From: a virus
DNA length: 43,601 nucleotides
Direction: 5' to 3' (one strand)
IMG/VR virus record: IMGVR_UViG_3300009285_003899
Coordinates: 1 to 43,601 of that record
Below are positions 31,524 to 38,567 of this stretch, one piece after another (position 1 is the stretch's first letter; each line of letters starts with the position of its first letter). The position numbers were made by a program, and so were the translations under genes. The notes beneath the pieces were generated by a model. It was not told where the DNA came from. It ran no database searches and was given only the letters and a program-made list of their open reading frames with translations.

Positions 31524-32273
31524 CTACACCTCCCATGCCGATGCCGGTACGTCGGGGAGGACTAACGAAGCCAGAGTGGGGAAATTGCACATTGGACCCA
31601 CCAACTCCTCCCCTGCAAGGTCCGGGTTCTGCCTGCAGTCCTTGATGTATATAGCAAAGTCACCCCCATCCTCCCGTGCGTAACGGTAGACTTGGGCATT
31701 CACCTGTACGAGGAAGCCGGTGTCCGCAAACCCTGCTCTTTCGTAGTCCCCCGTCTTCTTGTCGTTTACATATGCCGCCTTCATTTTGTGCAGCAGGATT
31801 ATATTCTTGTCGTACTTGTACGCCTCCCGGATCAACATGCGATACTCTTTATTCACCGGACCATATTGGTAGGGCATGACTTGCGTCAATCGTCCGAACC
31901 GTGCCAGCCTCAGGATTTCCCACAGTTCCGTGGCCGTATCCACGATGATGGTGCGTACATCCTTGCTGTGGAGGGTGAAGTAGTAGGACTTCTTAAATTC
32001 GTCCAATTCCTTCACGGATGCCTCCACGTGGTCTTCATCTGCCATGGCGATTTCCTTGATCCATACATCCTTGGTCTTAGTGAATTTATTTAACACTCCC
32101 TCCTCTCCAGTATCGATGGAGAAGAACGCTATAGGGCCTGGGGCAGTGAGAGCAAAATGACTTTTTCCGCATTTTTCCAGACCAGATATGGATACTACAA
32201 TCCTGGGTTTGATTGTCACTTCCTTTCCTGGGCTGAACCCAGCCCCTATCATGCTATTCCTTATGTTTGCCAT
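31524..32273 (-). CDS. RecA-like ATPase, Sak4/AAA_24 type recombinase
   Basis: This 249-residue protein has a Walker A loop at residues 31-38 (GLEKCGKS), a Walker B strand VRTIIVDTATELWE (about 106-119) and the compact RecA-core length typical of Sak4-like phage ATPases that help anneal single-stranded DNA. LHKMKAAYVNDKKTGDYERAGF fits the sensor region. ATG 32273 is preferred over ATG 32279 because AAGGAGG directly touches the latter. Likely partners are the putative ssDNA-binding protein at 33533 and the nucleases in the same operon. Confidence 0.8.
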   Translation of the reverse strand: MANIRNSMIGAGFSPGKEVTIKPRIVVSISGLEKCGKSHFALTAPGPIAFFSIDTGEEGVLNKFTKTKDVWIKEIAMADEDHVEASVKELDEFKKSYYFTLHSKDVRTIIVDTATELWEILRLARFGRLTQVMPYQYGPVNKEYRMLIREAYKYDKNIILLHKMKAAYVNDKKTGDYERAGFADTGFLVQVNAQVYRYAREDGGDFAIYIKDCRQNPDLAGEELVGPMCNFPTLASLVLPDVPASAWEV

Positions 32274-32667
32274 ATTCATCCTCCTTGTGTGGGCAGTATC
32301 CGTATGCTCCTAATGACATATTACAGTTATGACACAAAACCCTAAATATGTTGGGGAAGTTATTTTTTATAATCCACTTGTACATTGGGGTTCCACTACT
32401 AACTTCCTTCCTATGTTTATTTCCTCCTCCCTCTGTATGGTCAATGCACAAAAATTCAACCCTGTGTTCCCCACAGCACTCACATAATCCTCCGTAGTGG
32501 GTTATTATAGTATGTTTCCTTCGTGCATTCCTTAGGCTGTGCCTGGACAGTATATCTTCCCTATTTGTATTGTAATATTTCCTTTTTGATATAGATATTT
32601 TGGTCTTGTTATTTTCATTATATTTCCTGTTGTATTCTCTGCGAAGGTCAGGATCTTTAATGGACAT
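32254..32667 (-). CDS. HNH-type endonuclease, probably a homing gene
   Basis: This 137-residue protein shows a zinc-finger HNH pattern: CECCGE (residues 62-67), LCIDHTEGGGNKHR (73-86), then LCHNCNMSLG and GYCPH (111-127), matching free-standing phage HNH nucleases. The N-terminus is basic and Asn/Lys-rich. The gene is strongly A+T-rich compared with neighbours and overlaps both (26 and 11 bp), typical of a mobile insertion that preserved the operon. The family normally cuts DNA to spread itself; activity here is not shown. No clear ribosome binding site. Confidence 0.75.
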   Translation of the reverse strand: MSIKDPDLRREYNRKYNENNKTKISISKRKYYNTNREDILSRHSLRNARRKHTIITHYGGLCECCGEHRVEFLCIDHTEGGGNKHRKEVSSGTPMYKWIIKNNFPNIFRVLCHNCNMSLGAYGYCPHKEDEYGKHKE

Positions 32668-33220
32668 TTCCCATTGCCTCCTTATGTTTGACGACCATTT
32701 GCCAGTTTTGCTCCAACTCCCGTGCAGTGAACGTCATCCGGGCTACGCGGTACAGAGGGCCACTCCCTTTGTAGTCCCCCATAATATAAAAGACCCGCAT
32801 AACGGCTACCGGAGTCCCTATAGCACGACAGTAGGACTTCACTTGGATCATATAACTGAAGTTATCCTCCAGAGATCGGTTGGAAGACTGCCACGTGCAC
32901 TTGTACTCCTCCACCACCAGCGGGACCTCCCCCTTGGGGTCGGGACCTATACCGTCAGGGGACATCCAGATCCCGTCGCAGCATATCTGCCCTGGTCTTG
33001 TGGCATACTTATCCCTCATGATCTTGCGGAGGACCTCCTCCCATAGCAAGCCGATCTCTGCGGTCAACTCCATATCGCTGAACCCCTTTCCCCTGTAGCC
33101 GAATCCACTCCCAGCTAACAGGGACCTGGTTACCTCACCCAAATGGAGTCCCTCTTCCCTTGCCTCAGCATCATCGAACAGAGTCTTGGGCCATTTTTCA
33201 TCTGCTACTTCAATTTCCAT
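32657..33220 (-). CDS. PD-(D/E)XK nuclease (Cas4/RecB-like)
   Basis: This 187-residue protein has the nuclease motifs in order: a helix with E61 (IGLLWEEVL), D89 (SPDG), and E105-x-K107 in VVEEYKCTW, the classic D-x(n)-ExK core. A helix downstream (YMIQVKSYCRAIG) with Gln and Tyr fits motif QxxxY of RecB-family nucleases. Such phage enzymes make 3' ends for annealing or degrade host DNA. It lies next to the HNH gene and Sak4-like ATPase. GAGGATATAA supports ATG 33220. Confidence 0.75.
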   Translation of the reverse strand: MEIEVADEKWPKTLFDDAEAREEGLHLGEVTRSLLAGSGFGYRGKGFSDMELTAEIGLLWEEVLRKIMRDKYATRPGQICCDGIWMSPDGIGPDPKGEVPLVVEEYKCTWQSSNRSLEDNFSYMIQVKSYCRAIGTPVAVMRVFYIMGDYKGSGPLYRVARMTFTARELEQNWQMVVKHKEAMGNVH

Positions 33221-33470
33221 TTATATCCTCTACTCTCTGCTCCAGGTTGGGGCAGGTGCACCCCTTCAGGAGGCATCGGTTTACGTGTTCCCGTGGACCC
33301 ACACTGTTGCTTGAGTCCTTCGTCTTCCCATCTGCCCCCTTCATGGGGATTACGTCCCTGGGGCACCATATCCACATTGACTTGCTGTACCTGGGTCGGG
33401 AGATCGCCACTGTCTTCTCTTCAGCCTCCACGTCCTCTGCCCACTCACCCTCTTCGTCCAATTCGTCCAT
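33210..33470 (-). CDS. hypothetical acidic protein with C-terminal Cys pair
   Basis: The 86-residue protein starts at ATG 33470 (GAGGGGTG upstream). The first 20 residues are mostly Asp/Glu, followed by RPRYSKSMWIWCPRDVIP, then NRCLLKGCTCPN. The Cys residues (CPRD, RCLLKGCTC) may bind zinc. It overlaps the nuclease start by 11 bp. The segment 33471-33532 between it and the next gene holds nothing recognisable. Confidence 0.55.
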   Translation of the reverse strand: MDELDEEGEWAEDVEAEEKTVAISRPRYSKSMWIWCPRDVIPMKGADGKTKDSSNSVGPREHVNRCLLKGCTCPNLEQRVEDINGN

Positions 33471-33532
33471 AGCACCCCTCCATAGTTGAAGTGGGAGGGG
33501 CCGACACTGCACCCCTCCCTTGGCCGCCCCCA

Positions 33533-34363
33533 TCATCCGCCGATGAGGGTTCCGTCCGCATATTCCCACGGACCGGATTTGAGGAATTCATCATTAAAGA
33601 CGAGCTTGATGATCTCATTCCGGTTGGGGTCCGCCTTCAGGGTCTGGAACAGCTTCGCGGGAAGTTCCTTTTTTGTGATCGTACCAGCGGCCTCAAGGAT
33701 GGAGAGGATGGCGGTCGTGGCCTCTCCGGTCAGGTCGTCTCCACTCGTTTCGGGGGCAGGGGCAGCGGCCTTGGTTGTGGCCTTGGCCTTAGCCGGGGCT
33801 GCAGCCGGTTTCCCTGCGGGGGCTTTGGCCTTCGGCTTCCCAACGGGGGCTTTGGTCTCCCATGGCAGTCCTTTGATTTCACTGACCACGAGAATGGTCT
33901 TGGGTCCGAATTTCTCCTCCCGCTCCTCCTGCTCCTTGGTCTTCTTCAATCCCTTGCGGGCCGGAGCCGGGACCTGGATCATGTGCGCTTGGAGTCCGGT
34001 CAGGATCGAGATGTCGTCCCCCAGCTTGTCGGCGGGGAACCCGGCATCGATCAGCGACTTGAGGAATATGCCCCCGTTGGAGGACAGGCGGATGGCGGTG
34101 GCCTTCCCCACTGCTACAAGCTGGGAACCATCTTCGCTGGGAATCCAGTCCTGGGTCGACCCCATGCTGTAATACTGCTCCGCGTCATCCCCCTCCTCCA
34201 CTGCCAGTACGATCTTGAGGCAGGGGGCCGGGGTTGCGGATTTCCCCTGGTAATCGAACATCTCGAAGCCACACTCCTTGAAGGTAACGTCCACGTCGTC
34301 GATGAGTCCTCCCCCTTCCGTGAAGTTCTCCGGGTTTAATGATGCTGCTTTCTTGTCTACCAT
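33533..34363 (-). CDS. putative single-strand DNA-binding / recombination accessory protein
   Basis: This 276-residue protein starts MVDKKAASLNPENF, followed by a beta-rich region (GLIDDVDVTFKECGFEMFDY, TPAPCLKIVLAVEEGD, EQYYSMGSTQDWIP) that could form an OB-like fold. A long Ala/Pro/Lys linker (about residues 170-205) leads to a small helical C-terminal domain (AILSILEAAGTITKKELPAKLF). Similar proteins occur beside Sak4-type ATPases, hence the suggested role; no diagnostic motif was seen. ATG 34363 has AAAGGAGAG upstream. Confidence 0.45.
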   Translation of the reverse strand: MVDKKAASLNPENFTEGGGLIDDVDVTFKECGFEMFDYQGKSATPAPCLKIVLAVEEGDDAEQYYSMGSTQDWIPSEDGSQLVAVGKATAIRLSSNGGIFLKSLIDAGFPADKLGDDISILTGLQAHMIQVPAPARKGLKKTKEQEEREEKFGPKTILVVSEIKGLPWETKAPVGKPKAKAPAGKPAAAPAKAKATTKAAAPAPETSGDDLTGEATTAILSILEAAGTITKKELPAKLFQTLKADPNRNEIIKLVFNDEFLKSGPWEYADGTLIGG

Positions 34364-34365
34364 AG

Positions 34366-35910
34366 CTACTCTCCTTTGTTTGGTGGTTGAGGTATGGTTA
34401 CTTTCACCATGAAAGCCCCCTTGAACCATTCAACCGATAAATGTTTGTAACTCTTGAGAAACCACGTGATGTTATTATCCAATATAAATGTCTCGCACCA
34501 GTCTCGCTTACTACGCACACCCCTCCCAGTGGCCTGTATAAGCTGTTGCATGGTAATATATGAAGTGAAGTCCGAGTCGGACCTCGACCTTGCCGACATT
34601 ATTTTCCCCCTTGTGTCGGGGTAGGGAAGCTTAATGATGATCTGCCACCTGCACTCGTCGTCAGGGAAGTCCCAGCCTGTGGCCATTGAGGGGGATACGA
34701 GGATGCAGGGTGCCTCTGCCCTTTTAAAGCTTCGGACCACGGCCTCCGTATCCTTCCGCTGATGGGTGATCATGTCCCCTGCGTACTTAGAATTGTGGAG
34801 AACTAAATCCCTGCGGGCATAACTTACGGTGTGGATGATGCCCTTGGTCCCAATCCGGTCCCTTATTATATTGTCCACCTTAGTGAGCCACAAGCGTTCG
34901 TCCATCGACGTGTTGCGGTAATTCATCCGCACTGTGGGAACGTGGATCAGGGGGCGATTGGCTACGGGGAATGAGTGGGGGTACTCTTCATACAGCATGT
35001 CACTGGCGGGTATCCCCAGGAGGGCTGCAGTCTTAGGGACTACTGTAGCGGATGTGAGGATCACCTTGGGGAAGCCAAGAAAGAGGCGAGACTCCGCATA
35101 GGGTGCAGGCCAAATGGGGCTGAGATTGAGATTGAAGTCGTCCTCCTCCCATATCCAGGAGGGGTTGAGGTTGTCCACAAGCCTCCCCAGTTTCTCCACG
35201 AGTCTTTTCAGATGAAGGTACGCCTTCTCCTTACGCGCCACCTTTGCCTCTTCCATGTCGGCCTTCAATTCCCACAGGTGATCCGAAGCCCAATCCTGCC
35301 ATCCCCCTACCGTATTGGGTAGTGACTCGTTGAGTCTGAGCCTCTTCGCATCTGCATTCGTCTTACTGAAGGTGACGCTAATGTGATCAATCACATGATC
35401 CGGGGCTGCATGCGCTTCGTCCAACACCACCATCTGGAAGTTCCCTATACCCTCGCTATATTCATTCTGCGACATCCAGTAGGCATAGTTGGTGATGACC
35501 ACCTTCGCCTTTAGTGCCTTCCGCAACTGGTCGTAGTAGTAGCACCCACCTTCCTCCCGCATGCTGCACTTCACTCCGAAGATGCACATACCCACATCAC
35601 AGGAGACTTGACTGTTGAGTCTGCAGGGGTAGTTATTTCGCCCTCGAATGTCCGCCACATCCTCCATCTCCCCGAAGTCGTGCATAAGCTGGGACTGCAG
35701 ACCCTTGGTGGACGTGAGGACGACCGTGCGACCTTCGAGCAGCATCGCGGCAGTCATGTACGTCACGGACTTGCCGAATCCGGTCGGGCAGACTTGCAAA
35801 AGGAAACGGGGGCTGGGGGAGGCCATAGACTCACAGGCTCGGTCCTGGTTCTCCCTCCACTCGCTGAACTTCAGTGGCATCCCGAATGTTATCGGTGGTG
35901 GTAATCTCAC
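34366..35910 (-). CDS. DinG/XPD-like superfamily 2 helicase with Fe-S-type cysteines
   Basis: This 514-residue helicase shows motif I CPTGFGKS (residues 41-48), five cysteines between 96 and 123 (YPC, SCDVGMC, KC, GGC), in the place where XPD/DinG helicases bind a 4Fe-4S cluster, motif II DEAH at 164-167, and motif VI QATGRGVRSKRD near 470. XPD-type enzymes unwind 5'-3' at forks, flaps and D-loops. The GTG start at 35910 has AAAGGAG 6 nt upstream and overlaps the lipoprotein stop. The gene is the largest in the early recombination block. Confidence 0.85.
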   Translation of the reverse strand: MRLPPPITFGMPLKFSEWRENQDRACESMASPSPRFLLQVCPTGFGKSVTYMTAAMLLEGRTVVLTSTKGLQSQLMHDFGEMEDVADIRGRNNYPCRLNSQVSCDVGMCIFGVKCSMREEGGCYYYDQLRKALKAKVVITNYAYWMSQNEYSEGIGNFQMVVLDEAHAAPDHVIDHISVTFSKTNADAKRLRLNESLPNTVGGWQDWASDHLWELKADMEEAKVARKEKAYLHLKRLVEKLGRLVDNLNPSWIWEEDDFNLNLSPIWPAPYAESRLFLGFPKVILTSATVVPKTAALLGIPASDMLYEEYPHSFPVANRPLIHVPTVRMNYRNTSMDERLWLTKVDNIIRDRIGTKGIIHTVSYARRDLVLHNSKYAGDMITHQRKDTEAVVRSFKRAEAPCILVSPSMATGWDFPDDECRWQIIIKLPYPDTRGKIMSARSRSDSDFTSYITMQQLIQATGRGVRSKRDWCETFILDNNITWFLKSYKHLSVEWFKGAFMVKVTIPQPPNKGE

Positions 35911-36185
35911 TCTTTTCTCCTTTTTATTACTTGGTCAACTAGCCGGTTCATGTCATAAGTCTTCATTACATCCTTGTCCCCCTCCTTGCATCGTGACCAA
36001 ATAAAACCTCCTCTCTCAGATAGGAATTCCGGCCTGCATCCTTTACTCTCTATGTCCTTTATCGCCGTCATCAGAATTGCGGATACTTCCGCAGGGGTCA
36101 TTTTCGTTTGTACGGTCTGTTGGGGCTGAATTGTAGCACATCCCGCCACCATCATCATTACCATAACTATCCATCCTCTTTTCAT
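35907..36185 (-). CDS. small lipoprotein
   Basis: This 92-residue protein has a lipoprotein signal: MKRGWIVMVMMMVAGC with lipobox VAGC, cysteine at position 16, followed by ATIQPQQTVQTKMTPAEVSA. AAAGGAGGAG ends 3 nt before the ATG. The mature part has two more cysteines and a basic C-terminus (QVIKRRKE). It lies among replication genes, not in the lysis block, so superinfection exclusion or another envelope role is more likely than an outer-membrane spanin, though a spanin is not excluded. It overlaps another ORF in a different frame over 143 bp. Confidence 0.7.
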   Translation of the reverse strand: MKRGWIVMVMMMVAGCATIQPQQTVQTKMTPAEVSAILMTAIKDIESKGCRPEFLSERGGFIWSRCKEGDKDVMKTYDMNRLVDQVIKRRKE

Positions 36186-36267
36186 ACACTCCTCCTTTCA
36201 CTCTGAATGTTAGCGTCCACCCATCTTCGTCCTCCGTGACTGTGGGCAGCGGCACTGTGGGCCTCAT
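36043..36267 (-). CDS. overlapping hypothetical protein
   Basis: This 74-residue ORF starts at ATG 36267, overlapping the upstream stop (ATGA), and extends 143 bp into the lipoprotein gene in another frame. The N-terminal 35 residues (VTEDEDGWTLTFRVKGGVYEKR) look like a real beta-hairpin; the rest is polar and low in hydrophobics, probably constrained by the overlap. It is called because the spacing is exactly operon-like. Confidence 0.4.
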   Translation of the reverse strand: MRPTVPLPTVTEDEDGWTLTFRVKGGVYEKRMDSYGNDDGGGMCYNSAPTDRTNENDPCGSIRNSDDGDKGHRE

Positions 36268-36791
36268 TCCGTACCCCCCATCACCCCCAAGTTGGCCTTC
36301 GTTGCCTTCTTCATGAGTCCCCCGTACTTCTCCACCAGTTTCGCCTTATACTTGTCCTTCCAGAACCCAGGGGGCATCTCCCCCACGTGACCTTGGACTA
36401 TCATTAGCAGCCTCATTGCCTCCCGGTCACTGCCCTCCGTCATATGGCGGCTGATTCTCTCCTCCAATTTGTCGAAGACCTGGGCGAAGTCGTTGCTCAT
36501 CTCCTCATCCCGCATGACCTCCAGGATCGTATCCACCTGGCCACTGACGGAGACCATAGGCTCCACGGACTGCAGCCATCTCATATGCCGGTGGAGTGCA
36601 TGCCGAAGGATGTCCCCTTTAGTGCGGTAGGGGAAGCTCCGAGCCTGCAGCATCTGCTCCAATTGCCGCGTCATGGCTGGTATGCAGCGGAACCACAACC
36701 TTGCCGAGTGCCCTTTAGTGTCCGACGCCGTTATGCGAAATTCTTCGGGGGAGGGCCTATCTTCTGGTTGATCAACTGCTCTTAGCGACAT
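36264..36791 (-). CDS. putative ribbon-helix-helix-like protein
   Basis: The 175-residue protein has near its N-terminus ARLWFRCIPAMTRQLEQ followed by two helices, suggesting a ribbon-helix-helix DNA-binding unit. Long helices follow (TILEVMRDEEMSNDFAQVF, LEERISRHM). It is the second gene of the early leftward operon, overlapping the HTH regulator gene by 20 bp, so it may be a second regulator or a partition-like factor. Evidence for RHH is only pattern-based. Confidence 0.5.
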   Translation of the reverse strand: MSLRAVDQPEDRPSPEEFRITASDTKGHSARLWFRCIPAMTRQLEQMLQARSFPYRTKGDILRHALHRHMRWLQSVEPMVSVSGQVDTILEVMRDEEMSNDFAQVFDKLEERISRHMTEGSDREAMRLLMIVQGHVGEMPPGFWKDKYKAKLVEKYGGLMKKATKANLGVMGGTE

Positions 36792-37011
36792 TCATATTTC
36801 CTTTCTCCAGCATGTCAGTGAATTCCCCCAGCCCCATCCCCAGCATCTTGGCCAAGTCGATGGCACACTTCATGGATGGGGTAGTCTCCCTGCGGAATAC
36901 GCGGCTGACATGCCCCTTGGTATATCCCGTGAGCCTGGCCAACTGGGAGAGGTTGACGAACTTGCGATCCTTCTTCGTCCCGTCCCGTATAATGAGAGTG
37001 AATTCTGCCAT
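36772..37011 (-). CDS. Cro/XRE-like HTH regulator
   Basis: This 79-residue protein contains FVNLSQLARLTGYTKGHVSRVFRRETTPSM, a compact helix-turn-helix, followed by CAIDLAKMLGMGLGEF, as in XRE/Cro proteins. It is the first gene transcribed leftward from the divergent promoter region, so it is likely autoregulated and may also act on the facing PurZ-operon promoter. ATG 37011 has AAAGGG upstream; a longer upstream reading frame lacks support. No lysogeny module was found, so it is probably a timing regulator. Confidence 0.78.
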   Translation of the reverse strand: MAEFTLIIRDGTKKDRKFVNLSQLARLTGYTKGHVSRVFRRETTPSMKCAIDLAKMLGMGLGEFTDMLEKGNMNVAKSS

Positions 37012-37069
37012 AATTACCCTTTCCGCTTTTCCGTTGATAATTCCTCTTCGAGTTGCTTCATCCGCAACG

Positions 37070-37098
37070 ATTTTACCACGCGCCGAGACTCGCGTCAA
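37070..37098 (-). promoter_or_regulatory. leftward promoter of the replication operon
   Basis: On the - strand: TTGACG (-35, 37098-37093), 17-bp spacer, TAAAAT (-10, 37075-37070), with TGG just before the -10. Predicted start is about 37063. A GTTGC/GCAAC stem (37052-37068) lies at the start of the leader. It drives the HTH regulator and probably the whole leftward block. Confidence 0.75.
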
Positions 37099-37104
37099 GG
37101 GGGG

Positions 37105-37133
37105 TTGCGGAGCGCCTCGCGGCGTGCTATAAT
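37105..37133 (+). promoter_or_regulatory. rightward promoter of the PurZ operon
   Basis: TTGCGG (-35, 37105-37110), 17-bp spacer, TATAAT (-10, 37128-37133), with TGC before the -10 (extended -10). Predicted start is about 37140. Its -35 is only 6 bp from the -35 of the leftward promoter, so binding of one regulator between them could control both. CGAG-A-CTCG (37084-37092) inside the leftward spacer is a possible operator. Confidence 0.7.
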
Positions 37134-37147
37134 GGTTGTGTGAGGGA

Positions 37148-37206
37148 GACGCACAGCGGCACAGCGCAACGACGCACAGGACTTGCACGATCCAGTGCAG
37201 AAAGAA
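37148..37206 (+). repeat. repeat element in the PurZ-operon leader
   Basis: GACGCACAG occurs twice (37148-37156 and 37171-37179), followed by a 24-bp segment (37183-37206) identical to the reverse complement of 14414-14437. The segment contains a short hairpin (TGCAC, 6-nt loop, GTGCA). It lies within the first 70 nt of the predicted transcript. The gap 37012-37217 holds only this element and the two promoters. Confidence 0.6.
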
Positions 37207-37217
37207 AGCGGGGGGTT

Positions 37218-37487
37218 ATGGAGCGAACGACGAGGCGAAGACTGCAGGCGGAGTTACACGCCATTGAGCAGGAGTTGGATAAGACGACGGCGGAGGAGAA
37301 CTCCCCATACCGCTACGCAAGGCAAAAACTAAATCGAAGAAAGGAGGCGATACTTAGGGCATTGAAGGGGGATCCCCGATTTGAGGCCACAGGGGAACTG
37401 CAGAGAGTAGGGGGCCTCACGTCACCGGAGCAGAAGGTATACCGCATGAAGCGGGCACTACAACAACTAAAGGAGGAACTGGAATGA
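37218..37487 (+). CDS. small coiled-coil protein upstream of purZ
   Basis: This 89-residue, highly charged protein is made of two helices (RRLQAELHAIEQELDKTTAEE and a longer one to the end, MKRALQQLKEELE) with heptad pattern. It is the first gene of the PurZ operon, and its stop overlaps the purZ start (ATGA). A G-rich run (GCGGGGGG) precedes ATG 37218. Function unknown; regulator or accessory role to the nucleotide pathway is possible from position. Confidence 0.65.
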   Translation: MERTTRRRLQAELHAIEQELDKTTAEENSPYRYARQKLNRRKEAILRALKGDPRFEATGELQRVGGLTSPEQKVYRMKRALQQLKEELE

Positions 37488-38566
37488 AGAGAGGCAAATT
37501 CAACATTATAATTGGAGGGCAAGCAGGGAGTGAAGCAAAGGGGAAGCTCAGTGGCTTCCTGTGTGAGCAGTACAAACCGGATCTGCTGGTAATGACCGCC
37601 AGCCCCAACGCGGGGCACACGGTAGTGACGGATGAAGGGGTGAAGAAGGTGAGTTACCACCTGCCCATCGGGATGGTAATGTGCGATGCCCCTGTGGTGT
37701 TGGGACCGGCCAGCCTCATCAATGTGGTTATACTGGAGAAGGAAATCCACGACCTGGGAGTGGACCCCAACCGCATTATGATAGACCCCAGGGCCTCAAT
37801 CATTACCCCTGGCCATGTTGCGAGCGAATGCAACGGGAGGATGAGCGACATCGGCAGCACTCTGCAGGGGATAGGGGAATGCCGCACGGGGAAGATGAGG
37901 CGGAAGGACCACTACTTTGTGGGGGACATATGGGAGGAACTGGGTGCCTTTGGAGTGCAGGTAGGGGAGACCACACCCATCATCCACATGCATATGTCCA
38001 GGGGGGACCGCGTACTGTGTGAAGCCACCCAGGGATTCGACCTCGACTTGGAGCACGGCATTGACCGACGCTACTGCACCTCCAAGATGATCAACACCTC
38101 CATGGTGGCGGCGGAAGCGGGGGTGCCACCCTCAATGGTAGGGGAAGTGTATGGAGTCATTCGCCCCTACCCCATAAGGGTGAACAATCGGACTGGTAGC
38201 AGTGGACCTTATGCGGAGGCGGAGGAGTTAAGCTGGGGTGTAGTGGCGGACCGGTGCGGTGCTCCCTATGGATTTGAAGGGGAGATCACCACCACCACCA
38301 AGCTCCCCCGTCGCGTCTTCGAGTTCTGCTGGTCCCGGTTTGAGGCTTTCCTTCAAGTATGCCGCCCCACATCCCTATGCCTCCAGTTTGCCAATTACCT
38401 CAACTGGAGTGCATTTGGGGCGAAGTATGAAGACGAATTGAGGGATAACGAGCGGGTGACGGGCTTCATCGAGCAACTGGAGGATGAGACGATGGAGTAT
38501 GGGGATGCAAGGGTGGACTTTGTGGGCACTGGACCCCAACAATCACAAATGGTGTGGAGGAGGTAG
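37484..38566 (+). CDS. purZ: PurZ, aminoadenylosuccinate synthetase for 2-aminoadenine DNA
   Basis: This 360-residue protein is a PurA relative. Its P-loop region GGQAGSEAKGK (residues 11-21) has Ser16 where PurA has its catalytic Asp (GTQWGDEGKGK); this Asp-to-Ser change marks PurZ. NAGHT at 42-46 keeps the PurA His. PurZ couples Asp to dGMP to give aminodeoxyadenylosuccinate, the first step towards dZTP. The downstream body (GPASLINVVILEKEI, RVLCEATQGFDLDLEHG, TGSSGP) is PurA-like, and the length is shorter than cellular PurA (about 430). AAAGGAGGAA precedes the start. The MazZ-like gene follows after 1 bp. A diverged PurA is the alternative, but the genome context makes PurZ the better call. 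Confidence 0.9.
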   Translation: MKRGKFNIIIGGQAGSEAKGKLSGFLCEQYKPDLLVMTASPNAGHTVVTDEGVKKVSYHLPIGMVMCDAPVVLGPASLINVVILEKEIHDLGVDPNRIMIDPRASIITPGHVASECNGRMSDIGSTLQGIGECRTGKMRRKDHYFVGDIWEELGAFGVQVGETTPIIHMHMSRGDRVLCEATQGFDLDLEHGIDRRYCTSKMINTSMVAAEAGVPPSMVGEVYGVIRPYPIRVNNRTGSSGPYAEAEELSWGVVADRCGAPYGFEGEITTTTKLPRRVFEFCWSRFEAFLQVCRPTSLCLQFANYLNWSAFGAKYEDELRDNERVTGFIEQLEDETMEYGDARVDFVGTGPQQSQMVWRR

Positions 38567-38567
38567 T

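Noticed and set aside
33486-34339. Two + strand frames over the 33533-34363 gene
   Set aside because: Low-complexity sequence mirroring the Ala/Pro/Lys linker of the - strand gene; no start signal.
36772-37011. Lysogeny repressor indicating a temperate phage
   Set aside because: The protein is a short Cro-like HTH; no integrase, excisionase, partition system or attachment site was found, so a temperate lifestyle is not supported.
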